Of a DNA stretch of 64,000 nt, positions 40,975 through 53,066 are shown one piece after another. Source of the stretch: Ganoderma boninense. Lineage: Eukaryota > Basidiomycota > Agaricomycetes > Polyporales > Polyporaceae. The stretch spans positions 2,238,389 through 2,302,388 of the forward strand of contig CM035309.1 of NCBI GenBank assembly GCA_002900995.3, in the 5' to 3' direction. A program made the translations under genes and the position numbers. The notes under the pieces are model-generated. The model worked only from the letters and a program-made list of their open reading frames with translations. It was not told where the DNA came from and ran no database searches. Position 1 is the first letter of the stretch; the number at the start of each line of letters is the position of its first letter.

Positions 40975-41440
40975 TGTCATGAATGGCATGCTCGGTGCTT
41001 ACCCCAGTGTCTCTCTTTCCCCTTCAGACAGTTTGCCTCCCGTGTTATCCTTATTGTCCTCCATTGTTTAGCAATCCCGTCCCTTGTTCTCAAAGTACAA
41101 TAACTCCTGTTCCCCATTGTTCTCCTCATCATTGTACTACATACTATTGTTCTCCCACTGGTTCCCGTGTCCATAGTTACCTATTGTCCCCAGTTCCCAT
41201 TGTCCGTTACATGTATATAAGACCTGTACTTCGCTACCTGGAGATCTCAGTTTCGACCTCTTGTCTCCAGGTAAGCCTCACTGTATTCTCGCTTGTTAGT
41301 TACTCGCTCAATACATCTTGTCTCCAGCCTAACTGTCGAGCCCTGGTCTGCTCTCGCTGCATAAGTGCTTGTCGACGCCCTTGCTTGTCTTGTAACTTGT
41401 AAGCCTTCTCCCTGATCTTACTCGACAGCCAGTCGTAACA
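40975..41440 (+). repeat. Gypsy-B LTR in + orientation (left end of an insertion)
   Basis: It runs TGTCATGAATGG...CAGTCGTAACA, with left flank GTAGT and right flank TCAGA, so it is not a simple solo LTR. Its duplication partner is at 35,313. Confidence 0.75.
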
Positions 41441-42080
41441 TCAGATACAACGTGGACTCTGGATCACTGTCATTTTAATTTCTCAGGTCTACTATAGCCA
41501 CATGTTATGCAATCCCATACCCAAGGTTCCTGCTGCATGCACACGCGGCATATCTCTAGTAGGCTACAACAGCAGAATGCAAGCAGAAAGACAGCCTGCT
41601 GGGCACTGACCTTAGCCTGGGACACCATGACTTGTGTTAGACAGCACATGGCTGGCAAAAGTTGTCAGCATTTAGCAAACTGGCAACAAGACAGGAGGAT
41701 CAGGATAGCTGCCTCCTGGAGAGGGTGGGAGAACAAGGGAAAGAGCAACAAGTCTAATAAACAGCTTTGGTAAAAAAAAAATTCAACCATGTGAACTCGG
41801 AAATTCTTGTATAGCGCAGGCTCTTATAATCTCTCAGGGCAGGTCTTCTGACAGCTCTATGGCTAAAGCTAAGTTTTAAGGTGAGCTTAAAGTTCATTTG
41901 GTGCTGAATTGTTCAGATCTTGGCTGTTATTTAGCAGACATCCAGATGAGCACTTTGTGTCATCAGAAGTTGTAATAATTGGCTTTTAGGTAAGTTACAG
42001 AATTTTGGCTCTAAAACTACATCTCTTATAAAAAACCTTCTATCTAATATCAGTTCGTAAGAAGTTCAATGCTGCAGATA
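41441..42080. other. No gene recognised
   Basis: This is unique-looking, moderately AT-rich sequence between the transposon block and JJJ1. A + strand frame at 41,507-41,773 has no domain. It contains an A9 tract near 41,773. Confidence 0.35.
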
Positions 42081-42135
42081 TTACAGGTAGATCAATCTGT
42101 GCTTACTACACATCCAAAATTTAAGCACACCAATA

Positions 42136-44179
42136 TTATTTCTTCTTGCTATGCCTATTTTGACCAGCAGGTTGAGAGGAGGGATGTGCATGGCTCGGTG
42201 CATCACGTAAATGTGAAAAAAGCTGTGTCCTACTGCCAAACCTAACATGACAGCTGTTACAAACCTGTTTTCCAAAGCAATCAGCTGCATTCTCTGGAAA
42301 CAAGCAGCTAGTGAGACCTACTGATGTCTCAGCTTGAACCCCTTCCGCCATTGCTTTCTTCGCTGCATCACGGGCACGACGTTTATCTCTTTTTGAAGGA
42401 CCGAGTGGACTAGCGTCACAGGTAGACATTGAATGAACCTGAGAATCGCCACTGTCCAAGTTACCATCAACCAAAGGGCCCAAAGAGCTATGTTCGGTGC
42501 TTGACCATTTCTGACTCTTGAGCATGATTTCTGGCGATGGCTCGCGGGGCAATTTCTTGTTCTTCTTCCAACCACTTCTCGCCTTCGTCGTAATAACCTG
42601 TGGCTCATTCTCCAGCATTGCTACAGTTTCGTGTCCCTCCTGGCCCATGACAGACAGCACTTCCTGTCCTGCCAAGGCTGGCTGATCGACCTCATCTCGG
42701 ACCGATCCTGAGCCTGACCGCGTAGATCCCGCGTTCCACGTAGGCTCCTCTATGACATCCTCCTCCAAAGCAAGTTCTTCATTCTCGTGTTCCATCTCTC
42801 GCTTCAACGCCTCTACTGCTTTCAGGTGCTTCCTACTGCGTTCATGACTGTCCCACGCCGGCTCACTTCGGAAGCTTTTGCCGCATGCGACACATTCCCA
42901 TTCTTCTTCGTCCTCGCCTTCAGCGGTGGCCCATTCTAGGTCAACAGCATCATGGAGAACAGCAGTCTTCTGCCATTCCTGCTCGACAAAGACAGCTTGG
43001 GGAGCTGGGGAAGATGTCGTGCTAGCAGTGAAGGGGGGGAACGTGGATCTTGGGGAATAGTGCGTTCTTGTGCCTGGCGAGCGATATATGTGCCTTATAC
43101 CGAGGATCGCGCTTGCGGATGAACGTTGCAAGGACTAGTGCAAATGTAAGGAGAAAGGTATAAAGTAGTGCTGGTAGGGATACCTCGAACAGTATCATTG
43201 AATTCCTACGGCTTCCTCTCGGCCTTCTATTATCACGCTCCATCATTCTGAGGGGAAAACAGTCCAAAGATGACTCTATCTACTGAAGAGAGTTGTTCAC
43301 CCTCGAACCTCCGATCTGGCCTCTGCATATTCCACTGATCAGACCCACTCGAATTCCTTGTTGTCGCGAAGTTGTCCAGTAATTGTAGAAGACGCGAGCA
43401 CATTCTTCCCTCTCCTCCCTCGATGGTGACAGCCACGACCAAGCAGAGGTTCCGATGGAAGAAGTGGGTATTATCGTAGCGCTTCTCAACGTATCCAGGC
43501 GATCGAAGAGGTTGCGGTAAATGGTGAAAAAGCTCTACGAAGATCGTAATGTTAGGTAGCGAGGGTCAGCATGACATGATGAGACGCACGTTGGGTCCGT
43601 CACGAATCCATCCCAGATGGCTGTATCAAAAGAATGGCAAGGTGCCGGACGGTGAGACACGATCGCGGGCGCGAGATGGGGCACGCCGGTTCTGATCTCC
43701 TCAAAGACGGCAGCGGCATCGGCTCAGGGATTAGTGAAGCACGTGGCTGTCGTACATGCGCGTTCCTAAGAGAAATGAGAAAGGTTGAACGAGGGCAGAG
43801 AGAAACCCCACTTGTTCATCACTGAGGACCTGGTGCATGTGAGATGGGCAAGATATATGCGTAGATGGAAGAGGATGGGCTGACCCTCGTAAGCTTGCTT
43901 GGATAGCAGCAAAATCGACTTGTCGCACTTGTATGTCGTGTGCATTCTTGTCCGGGTGATGGATCAAAGCGAGTTTACGGAAGGCTTTCTGCATGTCGAG
44001 GCAAGAACGTAAATATGGAGTCGAGCGGGGATTGAAGGACGAGATGCAAAAATGATGGTAATACGCACTTTGATATCGTCCGCGGAAGCAGACTCTTCGA
44101 CCTCCAGAAGAGCATAGTAGTCGGGAGGGCCGGTATTGTCTGTGTCTGGGCCCCGAGCCGTTGACTCTCGCGCTCCCAT
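42136..44179 (-). CDS. JJJ1/DNAJC21-type J-domain co-chaperone
   Basis: In yeast JJJ1 stimulates Hsp70 on late 60S ribosome particles in the cytoplasm and helps remove export factors. Exon 1 (44,179-44,069) gives the start of the J domain ([19 protein letters not shown]). An intron with GT-AG ends follows (44,068-43,989). Exon 2 has [15 protein letters not shown] with the HPD triad. [12 protein letters not shown] is recognisable near 43,110. The last 330 residues hold two C2H2 fingers ([17 protein letters not shown] near 42,890 and [17 protein letters not shown] near 42,220) and end at 42,136, as in JJJ1. Between about 43,080 and 43,960 the conserved sequence slips frame repeatedly by one base, which I take for sequence error. 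It is divergent with TIM13. Confidence 0.85.
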
Positions 44180-44547
44180 GAGGGTGTGACTCGAGGGGAG
44201 ACTCTAGGTATGACGTTGCACTGGGGCAAGACGAGGAAGGGCAAGAGGCGGAAGAGGGACGGCAGAGAGAGTAGCAGAGGACAAGTTCAAGCGAGCACGA
44301 AGTGAGCAGTGAGCGCTTGAGCACTCGCGCCCAGCGCTCTCGGATAGACGCCGGCCATGGGTCAGCACACGGGCAGAAGCGCTCAAGAGTGGACACTGGC
44401 AACTGTCAACTGCGAGTTTGGTGGTGTGTGAGCCCAGTCCAGCTCCAGACTCTGTCCACATCCTCCAGGCTCTTCCTTTCCTCGCTCTATAAGCTCTTTC
44501 TCTTCAAGCCGGCGTCCCTCTCAATCCCCCCTCCTTTCCCCCCCAAA

Positions 44548-45110
44548 ATGACCTCCCTCTTCGGTGCCAGCAGGACTCCGACAAGTCCTCCCTCCTCCCC
44601 TGCAGGTAATTCCTTCTTCTCACTCTCATCGCTTCCACGGCTCTGACTCCGGTATGATGTCAGAGGTCGCCGCTCGCCTTGAGTCTATCAAAAACTCATC
44701 ATTCGCAATGAACTTGCCCTTCAGAACGCACAAGAACTCATGAGCGTGAGCACCTCGTCTCCTGCTTCTTCCTCGCTCATCCTTCATTCCCTTGCTTCCA
44801 CCTGTAGAAAGTCAATGACAAGTGCTACGTAAAGTGCATCCCAAGCCCGGAGCCTCTCTTTCCGCCTCAGAGAGAGGTATACTCTCTCCCCTCCACCCCG
44901 TTTATCCCATCCCTCAACCATCCCACCCTGCAGAAATGTCTTTTCCCAGTGTATTGGACCGGTATCTGGAAACCTGTACGTCCTAACATCCCCCTTCATT
45001 CTTTTTTGCCTTCCTTACCTTTGCACCTCTAAAACCCCACGTCTTTTCTAGTCAACATCATCAGCAAGAGCTACGTATTACGGCTTAAAAAAAGACAAGC
45101 TCGACCTTCA
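44548..45110 (+). CDS. TIM13-type small Tim chaperone of mitochondria
   Basis: Small Tim proteins escort hydrophobic precursors across the mitochondrial intermembrane space. From the ATG at 44,548 (MTSLFGASRTPTSPPSSPA) the gene has several short introns. The conserved parts are the region around 44,670-44,750 (RNELALQNAQELMS), the first C-x3-C (44,823-44,837), the second C-x3-C (44,937-44,952) and the helix ending FNIISKSYV near 45,080. The second motif is spelled with 16 instead of 15 bases because of an extra T in a T4 run, and a base is missing after the first motif. These are most simply sequence errors in an essential gene. The 3' end is approximate. Confidence 0.7.
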
Positions 45111-45273
45111 GACCCCTTCGCTATAAGAACACATACAACCATCTTCACCTCGGCCCGCTGTTATAATACATTCTATAATACCCACTCCTCCAATCCTCAG
45201 ATCTCGTACCGCAAGATTAGGTCTGCCATCTATGCTAGTTCTTTCCACCGGTGAGTCTGTGCATTTGAGACCT

Positions 45274-46867
45274 AGTACACTGGGAAGTTTCTATCTACTT
45301 CTCGTGCCCATGCCCGCAGGCCCCTACGAGATCCTTCACCACTCCTTCATCCCGCCATCCCGCAGCGCTGTCCACTGCAATTGCGAATCATTTCCTAAGC
45401 GACAGACGACGTAAAGTTCCCTTCGACTCCCCCCTCCGCCTTGCCGCACCAGTGCAAGGGGTCAGCGACCAGTTCTTTTATATAACTCTATACGTCGATG
45501 CGAAGTGAGCGAGGGAGACTGTTGATCGTGCTCGTCACCCCACTCACTAATGGACCAGGAGATGGCAGATCCCATATTCTGTGCGTGACGTACGTCCAAT
45601 ACCTGTTGCTTTCCTTGCTCCGTCGCTCAGGCAAACTTCAACTCCTGCGTTTGGTCGGCTTAGCAAGTAGTCAGTAATTGATGCTCGTGCACTCCCACCT
45701 TGGCACATAGTCGGTCGGTCCGGCTCTCCACTCATGAGCCCCCTGGCCACCCCATCTGGGCGCTTGCCGCCACAAAGTTCGACATAGTCTGTGTCTTCAA
45801 TCTTGCCAACTTTCTGGCCCTCCGTTCCGCAAGCAGAGCATGTCCGTCCTCGAGCGCGCAGTTTGGACCGTCCGAAACGAAAGGCATCGCCAGTGCCGAG
45901 TACGTGAGCAATGTCGGCTTCCATCTGGACTTGCACGTCGCGATCAGAGTTCAAGAACCAAGCGAAGGAGCATACCATGCAAGCCTGTGATGAGCTTGAT
46001 GGCCTCCAATGCCTGGAGGTTTCCTATGACACCAGTGACGGCACAGAAGAATTCCAAGTTCCTCGCATGATCCCACTGTCTCGGGAGCGGAGGCTTGGAA
46101 ATAAGCACCTAAAGCACGGACCTCTTTCTTGCACATGAGTCGTGTCGAGACGGCCTCCTGAGGGGCAAGTTGTGAGACAGCGAGCTGCCCTTCGATTTTC
46201 GGGCAGCGCCGCTCACCAAAGGCTTCTTCAGATAGACTGCGATGTCGGATAGGAGGTACACGGGTCGGGAGGTTGTCCGTGCAGTCCAAGATCAAGTAAC
46301 GGGGCGAGTAGCTCCATCGCGTTTGATGAGGCACAGGCGGCTGTGATGGGTTCACTTTGACGGAAGAATTCAACCTGACATGCGTAGAGAGACATATGAA
46401 CACGGACGTTGTGGGGGAAGAGTGGGAGGATGCTGACTGCTTGATAGCTTCTGCAGCTGACAGCATTTGGCAGACCAACTCTCGATCGGATGTGCAAGAC
46501 CTGGCGCTGCAAGTTTGAAATCTCGACCGTGTCATGGTCGATGATTCCGATGGTCCCTGAGGATCGTTTGGGCGAGAAACGTTAGGGGTGGTTGGAGCAA
46601 TGAGACACATTGACTCGCCAAGTCCTGCAGCAGCGAGATACTGGAGAGCGGGGCACCCGAGGCCACCAGCCCCGACGACGACTACGGAAGCCTGGGAAAG
46701 CCTTATTTGACCTAGATACAAGGGTGTATGTTATGTACAATCTGATTCATGGACAGAAATGCCACGCACTGACCTTGGAGCCCAAATCCGTCAAGGATCA
46801 TCTGGCGGCCATACCTTTGGTAGTCGTCGAGGGGGAGTTGTGGCTTCGGCTCAACAGAGGGAGACAT
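45274..46867 (-). CDS. UBA4/MOCS3: E1-like sulfurtransferase for Urm1 and tRNA thiolation
   Basis: UBA4 activates Urm1 by adenylation and passes sulfur from its rhodanese domain, for tRNA wobble thiolation. From the ATG ending at 46,867 exon 1 encodes LPLDDYQRYGRQMILDGFGL. After an intron the ATP-binding loop VVVVGAGGLGCPALQYLAAAG lies at about 46,690-46,620, YLILDCTDNLPTR at about 46,270, and APETVGSCEELGIL at about 46,050. The zinc/linker region CSACGTEGQKVGKIEDTDYVELCGG is near 45,800, and the rhodanese active-site loop CRLGNDSQ lies at 45,381-45,404. The frame slips several times (for example near 46,450 and 45,320), probably sequence errors. It is divergent with APC10. Confidence 0.8.
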
Positions 46868-47264
46868 GCGTAAATTGTGTGGAGTGGATGCAGGACGCTG
46901 CAGACACTCTATGGCAAGGCTGCCATACCAAGCTTAGGCCAAGTGTCACGCGGGGTGGTCAGAGATGGACTCGGAGGCCTATGCACGCTCCAGCAAGCCG
47001 CGGCGCCAAGTGCAGTAGTCAAATTCGGGGGGCTGCCTCATGGCAGCCTTCAAATTCGGCGGGTCTCCTCCCGCCATGGTCGTGTCTTTGTTCTACGCCC
47101 TTTACGCCTCGTCCATCTCTTTCTGACACCACAGCATCTCACCCCGACTTGGCCATCATCGCTCTTATCTCTGCCACTCTCCCCGTCCACCCCACGCCCC
47201 AGCAGTCCCACTCTGCAACACTCGTTGGTCCAACCGCGCTAGGATCCGAGTTGAGGTTTCAACC

Positions 47265-48248
47265 ATGGCGAGTGCGAGCACTGCAGCCCCCCCTGTCGGA
47301 TCTGGCCCTCCTGTGCCCGGCGCACCCATCGTAGCTCGAAGACGGATGCCAATCGGGGGAGCTAACGGTTCAGTTCTTCCCTCCGCTGTCGACGGTGCTC
47401 CCATAATGCATCTCGGTGCGCCTCATTCACCGCGCTCTTACTCTTGTCCTTGACCAATTTCCTTGCCTCAGGCAAGCTCCCGCCTCGCCTCCCATGGCCA
47501 GATATCGGACGTCTGGCCAAGTGGTCTGTCTCCTCATTCAAATTCGGTTTCGGAGCAGAATGTTTGACCGACGAGGACCCTGATACCTTCTGGCAGTACG
47601 TCTCTCGTATCTTCATCCTCCTCACCCTTCGCCTCTCCTCATGACCTTTCCTAGTTCCGATGGCCCACAACCACACTTCATTACCGTCGAGTTCCCACGC
47701 AAGGTAGCCATCCAAGTTCGTGCATTCAGTCAGTTCATCCTCGTGCTCCATGTTTAAGCCCCGCCGCACGCAGAAACTGTGTATGTATCTCAGCTTTCCA
47801 CTCGACGATTCCTATACGCCTGCAACGATTGCCGTACGTGCGGGCACTGGGCTTGTTGATCTTCAAGACGTGCGAATTATGTCAGTTGAGAAGCCAGACG
47901 GGTGGATCACGTTCGACGTTTGCACAGAACCAAACGAAGACGGGGATGGATTGTGAGTTGCTGGTCCTCCATCTTTGGCCCCCGTACTCACCCTTAGTTT
48001 GGGGCTCTAGCAAACATGTCGACGCTTATGTCATTCAGGTCATCATCATCGCAAACCATATGAATGGCAAGGATACCCATGTCCGGGGACTCAAGATTTT
48101 GGGGCCTGCCGAGTACGTCATTTCCATTTCAGCCGGTGTGATGACACATTGAGACAGGTGTCACTGTTGCAGGACAAAGCTGAAAGCATATGAAGAGCCA
48201 TTCCCGTTTGTGGCACCGCGATTCCGGATGTATCAATGTATTCGATGA
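47265..48248 (+). CDS. APC10/DOC1, anaphase-promoting complex subunit 10
   Basis: APC10 is the DOC-domain subunit that helps the APC/C ubiquitin ligase bind destruction-box substrates. Six exons fit with GT-AG introns and an unbroken frame: 47,265-47,415, 47,472-47,595, 47,655-47,715, 47,774-47,952, 48,011-48,112 and 48,173-48,248, giving 230 residues, about the usual length plus a 50-residue N-terminal tail. DOC-domain features include DIGRLAKWSVSSFKFGFGAE, SDGPQPHFITVEFPRKVAI, LCMYLSFPLDDSYTPATI and a C terminus ending in Ile-Arg, the tail by which APC10 binds Cdc27. Exon 2/3 joining gives W-H where W-Q is usual. It is the cleanest gene in the window. Confidence 0.92.
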
Positions 48249-49179
48249 GCCGAACTCGTAATCTGGTACTTGTACTTGTACCATGGTTGTATAGTGGCGG
48301 CGTCGCATGCGACAGGGCTAAGTAACCTTGACAAATCTTTCTGTTATGGCACTGAATCAACACCGCTCGAGTCGAATAGGCTTAGCCCCCTCCCGGACTC
48401 AAGACATAAAGCTGATATCATGGCCAACTGGAGGCTTGAGTTTGAGTCCGCCAAGGCCATTGACTGGCGAAAAGTTTGTCCAACCCGAAGTCCTCAGCCG
48501 AGAACGGTTACGACTGGACGTATATTGATACGTAGTAGGTATGTATTCACGTAGCAGCGTAGCAGCGTGATGGCCGAAGTTGTAAAACGTAATGGAGAGG
48601 ATTGCAATGTTGCAACCTTGTAGTGGTGTATCAGGGCGTCAATTGTAAAATAACGGAAGCGCCTCCATTGCCACACCGCTGGCGTACCACAGGTGGAGAA
48701 CACTCAGCTACGTAGCTAGGTATCCGACGGTTAAGGCACTCCCTTCCCAGCTACGTAGTAGCGGAATTGACGGCGAAGCGGCTATGCAAATACATGGATC
48801 ATAGTGTAAGCGCCCCGCCTGGGCGACGACTATGTGGATACACGCCTACGTATCGATATACGCCCAGATGTAACCTTTCTGCCTCAGCCAGCCCTGAAGA
48901 GGTTATAGTACTCTAGTATATTAACACAAAGTGCGACATTACAAACAAGGTGATGTCGACAGCTAAATCTACAATTCCATCCGCTGCTCAAGATCGCAGA
49001 GCCGCAAAAGACAACGACAATTATGACAGAGACTATGTACGATGGAGATGGCGACTGGCCACACTCAAAGTCCGCAGGTCACATACTGCGTCAACGAGTG
49101 TTCGGCCGAGACATCAAACAGAATGGCAGCCGCAACCGACCTGCGCGCGGTGCTCTTGACGAGCTGCCCTATGGACGGC
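48249..49179. other. Intergenic region between APC10 and the PHD gene
   Basis: No convincing gene. Open frames on both strands are short. It contains repeated TACGTAG/CTACGTA motifs (48,550-48,780), possibly small hairpins, and the 3' ends of the two flanking convergent genes. Confidence 0.45.
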
Positions 49180-50670
49180 TCAGCGGAATGGTTGCCCTGT
49201 AAGAGGATCTATGTTGGTCGGTGGTGCCTGAATGTGAGGGTATGAGTGATGTGCTTGAGAGGATGTCGGTGAGTGCTGTCCATACGAAGACGACTGCGAA
49301 GGCCAGCCTGAACCGTTGCTGCTGTACCGGCTGTTTCCATCGTGCATGAATGCGAGCGACTGGGCTGCTTCCTGCACCGCGAGGTGGTTCGCACCATGGT
49401 ATCCATTTGACGTCGTCGCTTGCCAGCGGGAGTTTGACATCGAACCGGAAGGTTCATGCAATCCATTGAACTGGGACAGATTTGAGGAGGGAGGATGGAT
49501 TCTAATAAGCCTATCAGCAGTGCAACCTTACAGGCCAGGTATGAAGAACCTACCGTATATGAAGAAGGCATGCGATTGCTCCCGTACAAACTGCCATTGG
49601 GTAGGTACTGAGGAAGAAAGTGCGAGGATTGCATGTGTCCCGGCATCTGCTCCTGCGTCGTACCATAGCCATTGCTGCTGCCACTCCAGGACCCCTGAGA
49701 GGTCACGGGAGCAGCACGAGACAGCCCTCGCTGGTCAGGCTGGTAATGGTTGAGGGACATTCCAGCGTTTGGATACGACCTGGCATAAGGAACCTGAGGG
49801 GAGTTGCTGGACAAATACTGTTGCTGAGAATATCCGATTCCGTTCTCGACAGGGGAGCGGTGTCCGTAGCGCGGGTCGGAGTATGCCTCGCCAGGTTTCT
49901 GAAGAAGAATTGAACCCCGAGCACCTTGCCAAGCATATTGCTGTTGGCGGGCGGCGTGACCTTGGACTCCGTGACCACTAAATGAGCCACCGTTAAGAAC
50001 GCGCTGACGACAACGTCCACAGAAGAACTGTTGCTTCTCCCAGTCACGTCTAGGGCGACCTGCTCGTTGGTCAATCAAGTCATGACATGCAATGTGTTGC
50101 CAACGGTTGCAGGAGCCACAAGAGACCATAGGTAATCCGTCATCCTACAGAACAATTTGAACTTTAGTTATTGCAGGGGAAGGGACAGCACCTACCACGT
50201 TGACCCCATGTTTCTGGCATACTTCACAGTCGAGAATCCAATCGGGTGTCCGTACGCCGTTGGGAGTAACGACGCGGCTAGGCAGCACAGAGCTGGATAG
50301 AGTGGTGCCATTCGCCGACGGTGTTGCTGTGGATCTCGCCGCAGCTGCCTCTTCACTGTGCCATTGCGTCATCACATTAGCCTTGCAACTCTCATGAACT
50401 ACTTGAACTTGCGTACCGTCCTGACGCTCAGCCTTCGCTCGTGCCCTTGCCTCGCGTGCGTCGCGTCCTTTGCGCGGTCGTCGCGTGCCCCGTTTCGCGC
50501 TTGGCTCGTTCCGGTATCCTCTTTCTTCCGCCGAGCCTCCTGACGTCGAGAGCGCGCGAGCTTCTCTTCTCCTCCGCCTTCTTCTTCGCAGCTGCGCGAG
50601 CTTCTTCTTCTCCGCTCTCCTTCAGCGCTATACGTGAGGACCGCTTCCGGTGAACGACAGCTTCTTCCAT
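49180..50670 (-). CDS. PHD-finger protein (basic coiled-coil N terminus)
   Basis: The product starts MEEAVVHRKRSSRIALKE and continues with a strongly charged Lys/Arg/Glu/Ala helix (to about 50,400), a Ser/Thr-rich linker and a PHD finger spanning an intron (about 50,152-50,199). The finger is CEVCQKHGVNV joined to MVSCGSCNRWQHIACHDL ... FCGRC, the Cys4-His-Cys3 pattern that reads histone H3 tails. A Gln/Ser/Tyr-rich C-terminal region follows, with an intron near 49,490-49,545 and a stop at 49,180. The N-terminal helix slips frame near 50,560 and 50,450. It is probably a chromatin reader. The exact orthologue is unknown. Confidence 0.7.
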
Positions 50671-50881
50671 GCGTTCGTTTCGCTCTCCGCTTCCTGTTGT
50701 AATGGTAATTCACGGTAGCGGTTGTAGAATATCGCGAAAGGTTAAGGACACACCCTCAAGATCTGCTGTTACGTGGGACAATGTTCTGGAGTGAGCATCT
50801 TGTACAGCGCCTTCTCGAGGTAATGTGTCGCTTTTCTCGAAAGGATCAGCAATGTGGGCTCAAAACTTTTTTAGCCGGGGT
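50671..50881. other. Short intergenic region
   Basis: Probable 5' region of the PHD gene and 3' end of the DDT/WHIM gene. No other feature is seen. Confidence 0.3.
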
Positions 50882-53066
50882 TTAGACTGTCGGCTGCGCC
50901 TCCCTTGATCTCCTACGCCTAAAAGCTGGTTTTGCGAGCACCCCGGGTCGGGGTTTTTGGACGTTTCCCTCTTCCGCAGCGTCAGGCTCATCCCTGGTGG
51001 GAAAAGGTCGGTGGGGCCCTTTCCCACTCCCAAACTCCCCTGGCCGCTTTCGGGAAAGAGGGCCCCTATCGTCCCCAAACCCCCCCGTTGCCCAGCCTGC
51101 TCCTCCGGCCCCTCCGCCTCCCCTCGTTCTCCCTTCTACCTCCTCACCTTGTCCGCAAACGCCCCCCTTTCCTAAAACCTGCTTTTTGTTCTACCTCAGG
51201 TTCCGACTCTCCCGGCATTTGTCTTCTGCCCCTTCGACCCATGTCATCCGGCTCCTGGCGGCCTTTTCCTCGACTTTCTTTCCCCGTGCGGCTCCTTTTT
51301 ACGCCTTTACGGGAAGGGGAGACCCCTTGGAAAACATTCGGGCAGGGGAACCCGCTGCCCCTCATCGTCGCTGTCCTTTGTCCTCCACCGTCTTGCCCCC
51401 ATGGGTAAACGTGCACTAAAACCCAGTGCCCCAAAGCACGCTTCGCCCGGGGCTGGTTGGCGCACGAGGGGGACTTTTCGAGGACTCGAGCGTTTTGGGG
51501 GGCGGCCGTCTGGGGTTTTAAACTCAGCAAAACTCCCCTTTGCCCCGAAGATGAGTTCTTGTTCGGCCTGGACCTTTTTCCCGCGCGTGTCTCTTGCCAG
51601 CAAAAGATGACTTTTGGGCTCATGGGCCGGGTGGGCTTTTCCCCGCGCGACGAGAGGCGCGAGTCCCCGCGAAACCCTTGGTTTGTGACTGAGTGTTTTA
51701 GATCGCGAGGCCGAGGATTTTTACTGCGGGCTTGGGGGCGAGATCGCTTTGAAAGAGTAACGGGCTCGTCTTTCCCCTTTATCAGACGAGGGGCCCCCGA
51801 GACCCTTTTCGCGTTTCTTGGGGGGTGGCAGCAGGGCGCTTGCGTTTGAGGTTGCGACTTCGTGGCTGTTGGGCGGAACGCGTTAAAATCCATAGGCGGC
51901 CCCAGTAAAAAGGCGAAAAATTTGATAGGTAGGGAAAGAGGATTTGGGTCAAGGACCCCACGTCCGATCAACCAGTAAAGGCATTCGTCTTAGCATCGGG
52001 AAACCGATTGGTTCAATGCCCCTATTGGAATGCAGTTTGTTGAATTTATGAGAAATCTTGGTAGCAAGGGGGTGGAACTCACCCAGTTTGCCCGTCGTCG
52101 TCGGGCCTTCATCAACTGTCGTAAGTCTGTAGGGGTTTGGAACTGCAATTTGGTGAGGAGGGGAGTGGGGAAACGAGCTTCTCCAACATAGGAAGGTCGA
52201 GCCAAAACTTTGCTCTCTTTCCCCATCCGCATCCTCGTCTCTTCGCCGTCGAAGGTTCAAATACCGAACCCTCGTTCTCCTGCTTAAGATCTTAAGTCCT
52301 CCTCCTCCCGCCCCAGCCTTGGGCTCCAGACGGGACTCATCGTCCCCGTCTTTGGTAGCGGGCCGCGATGGGCTCGTGAACCTGATCCGGAGCCCGGTCT
52401 GTGTCCATGGTGTCGTTTGCAGGATCGGATTGAGGGTCGGGGGCGTCCTCGTTTGCTTCTTCCTCGTCATTCTCGGAGGGAGAGACGGAGGACTCACGGG
52501 AGGGAACCTTGGGTTCAGGACCAATAGGGTTGCAGCAGGGTCACGACGGAGGTACTGTCTACGGAGGGCGGTTTGCCAGTTTCGATGCTGGAGAGAGGGA
52601 AGGAGGTCAGGGAGTAAGCGCTGGGTGAGTTGGAGGGGAGACTGACTTCAATTTGCGGTCCTGGGAGAGCGTATAGAGAAGGCGATGCATGATGCGGGGG
52701 AGGTAGAGGTTGGTGCCCCGTGCGAGGTCGTCCTCGACGTCCTGGGGTGGTGGGGGACGCGTCAGAAGGAGCCGGAGGAGTTGAGAGGGCAAGGGGTGGG
52801 CAAACGACGCGTGGAGGAGGCGAAGGGGGGGCGAGAAAGGAGAACACTTACGAGAGGAAGACGTCGGGCATGGCGAGGAGGGGGGCGAAGGTGTAGAAAA
52901 ACTGGGAGAAGTTGGCCCATTTCCAATGGCGGCGGAGGATGGTGAGGTTGTCGGCCCAGATAGGGTCATGTTGGGCAAGGGCCTCGAGGTCGCGCGGGGG
53001 AGGGGGCAAGGGAGCGGGGGGCGCGGGTGTGGCGGGAGTCGCGGTGCGTCGAGGCATCGGAGGCAC
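50882..53066 (-). CDS. DDT/WHIM-type chromatin-remodelling subunit (frame disrupted)
   Basis: Exon 1 (53,066 to about 52,852) gives a Pro-rich N terminus, then DPIWADNLTILRRHWKWANF and SQFFYTFAPLLAMPDVFLS, the helical pattern of a DDT domain. After an intron come DVEDDLARGTNLYLPRIMHR and LLYTLSQDRKL, then NWQTALRRQYLRR. Further on, RIEPIG followed by traces of YDAK..AYWLIGP near 52,000-51,960 match a WHIM motif. Such proteins partner ISWI-type remodellers to space nucleosomes. The second half (50,882-51,960) is a basic, low-complexity tail. At least five one-base slips are visible (for example one T short before the expected Y-W-L-I), so the full product cannot be read off. Confidence 0.55.

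Noticed and set aside
43080..43960. JJJ1 frame changes explained by micro-introns
   Set aside because: The slips are one base each, inside conserved motifs only a few residues apart. No intron could fit.
51949..52524. A separate gene for the 191-codon minus-strand frame here
   Set aside because: Its pieces match successive parts of the DDT/WHIM gene in shifting frames, so it is part of that gene.
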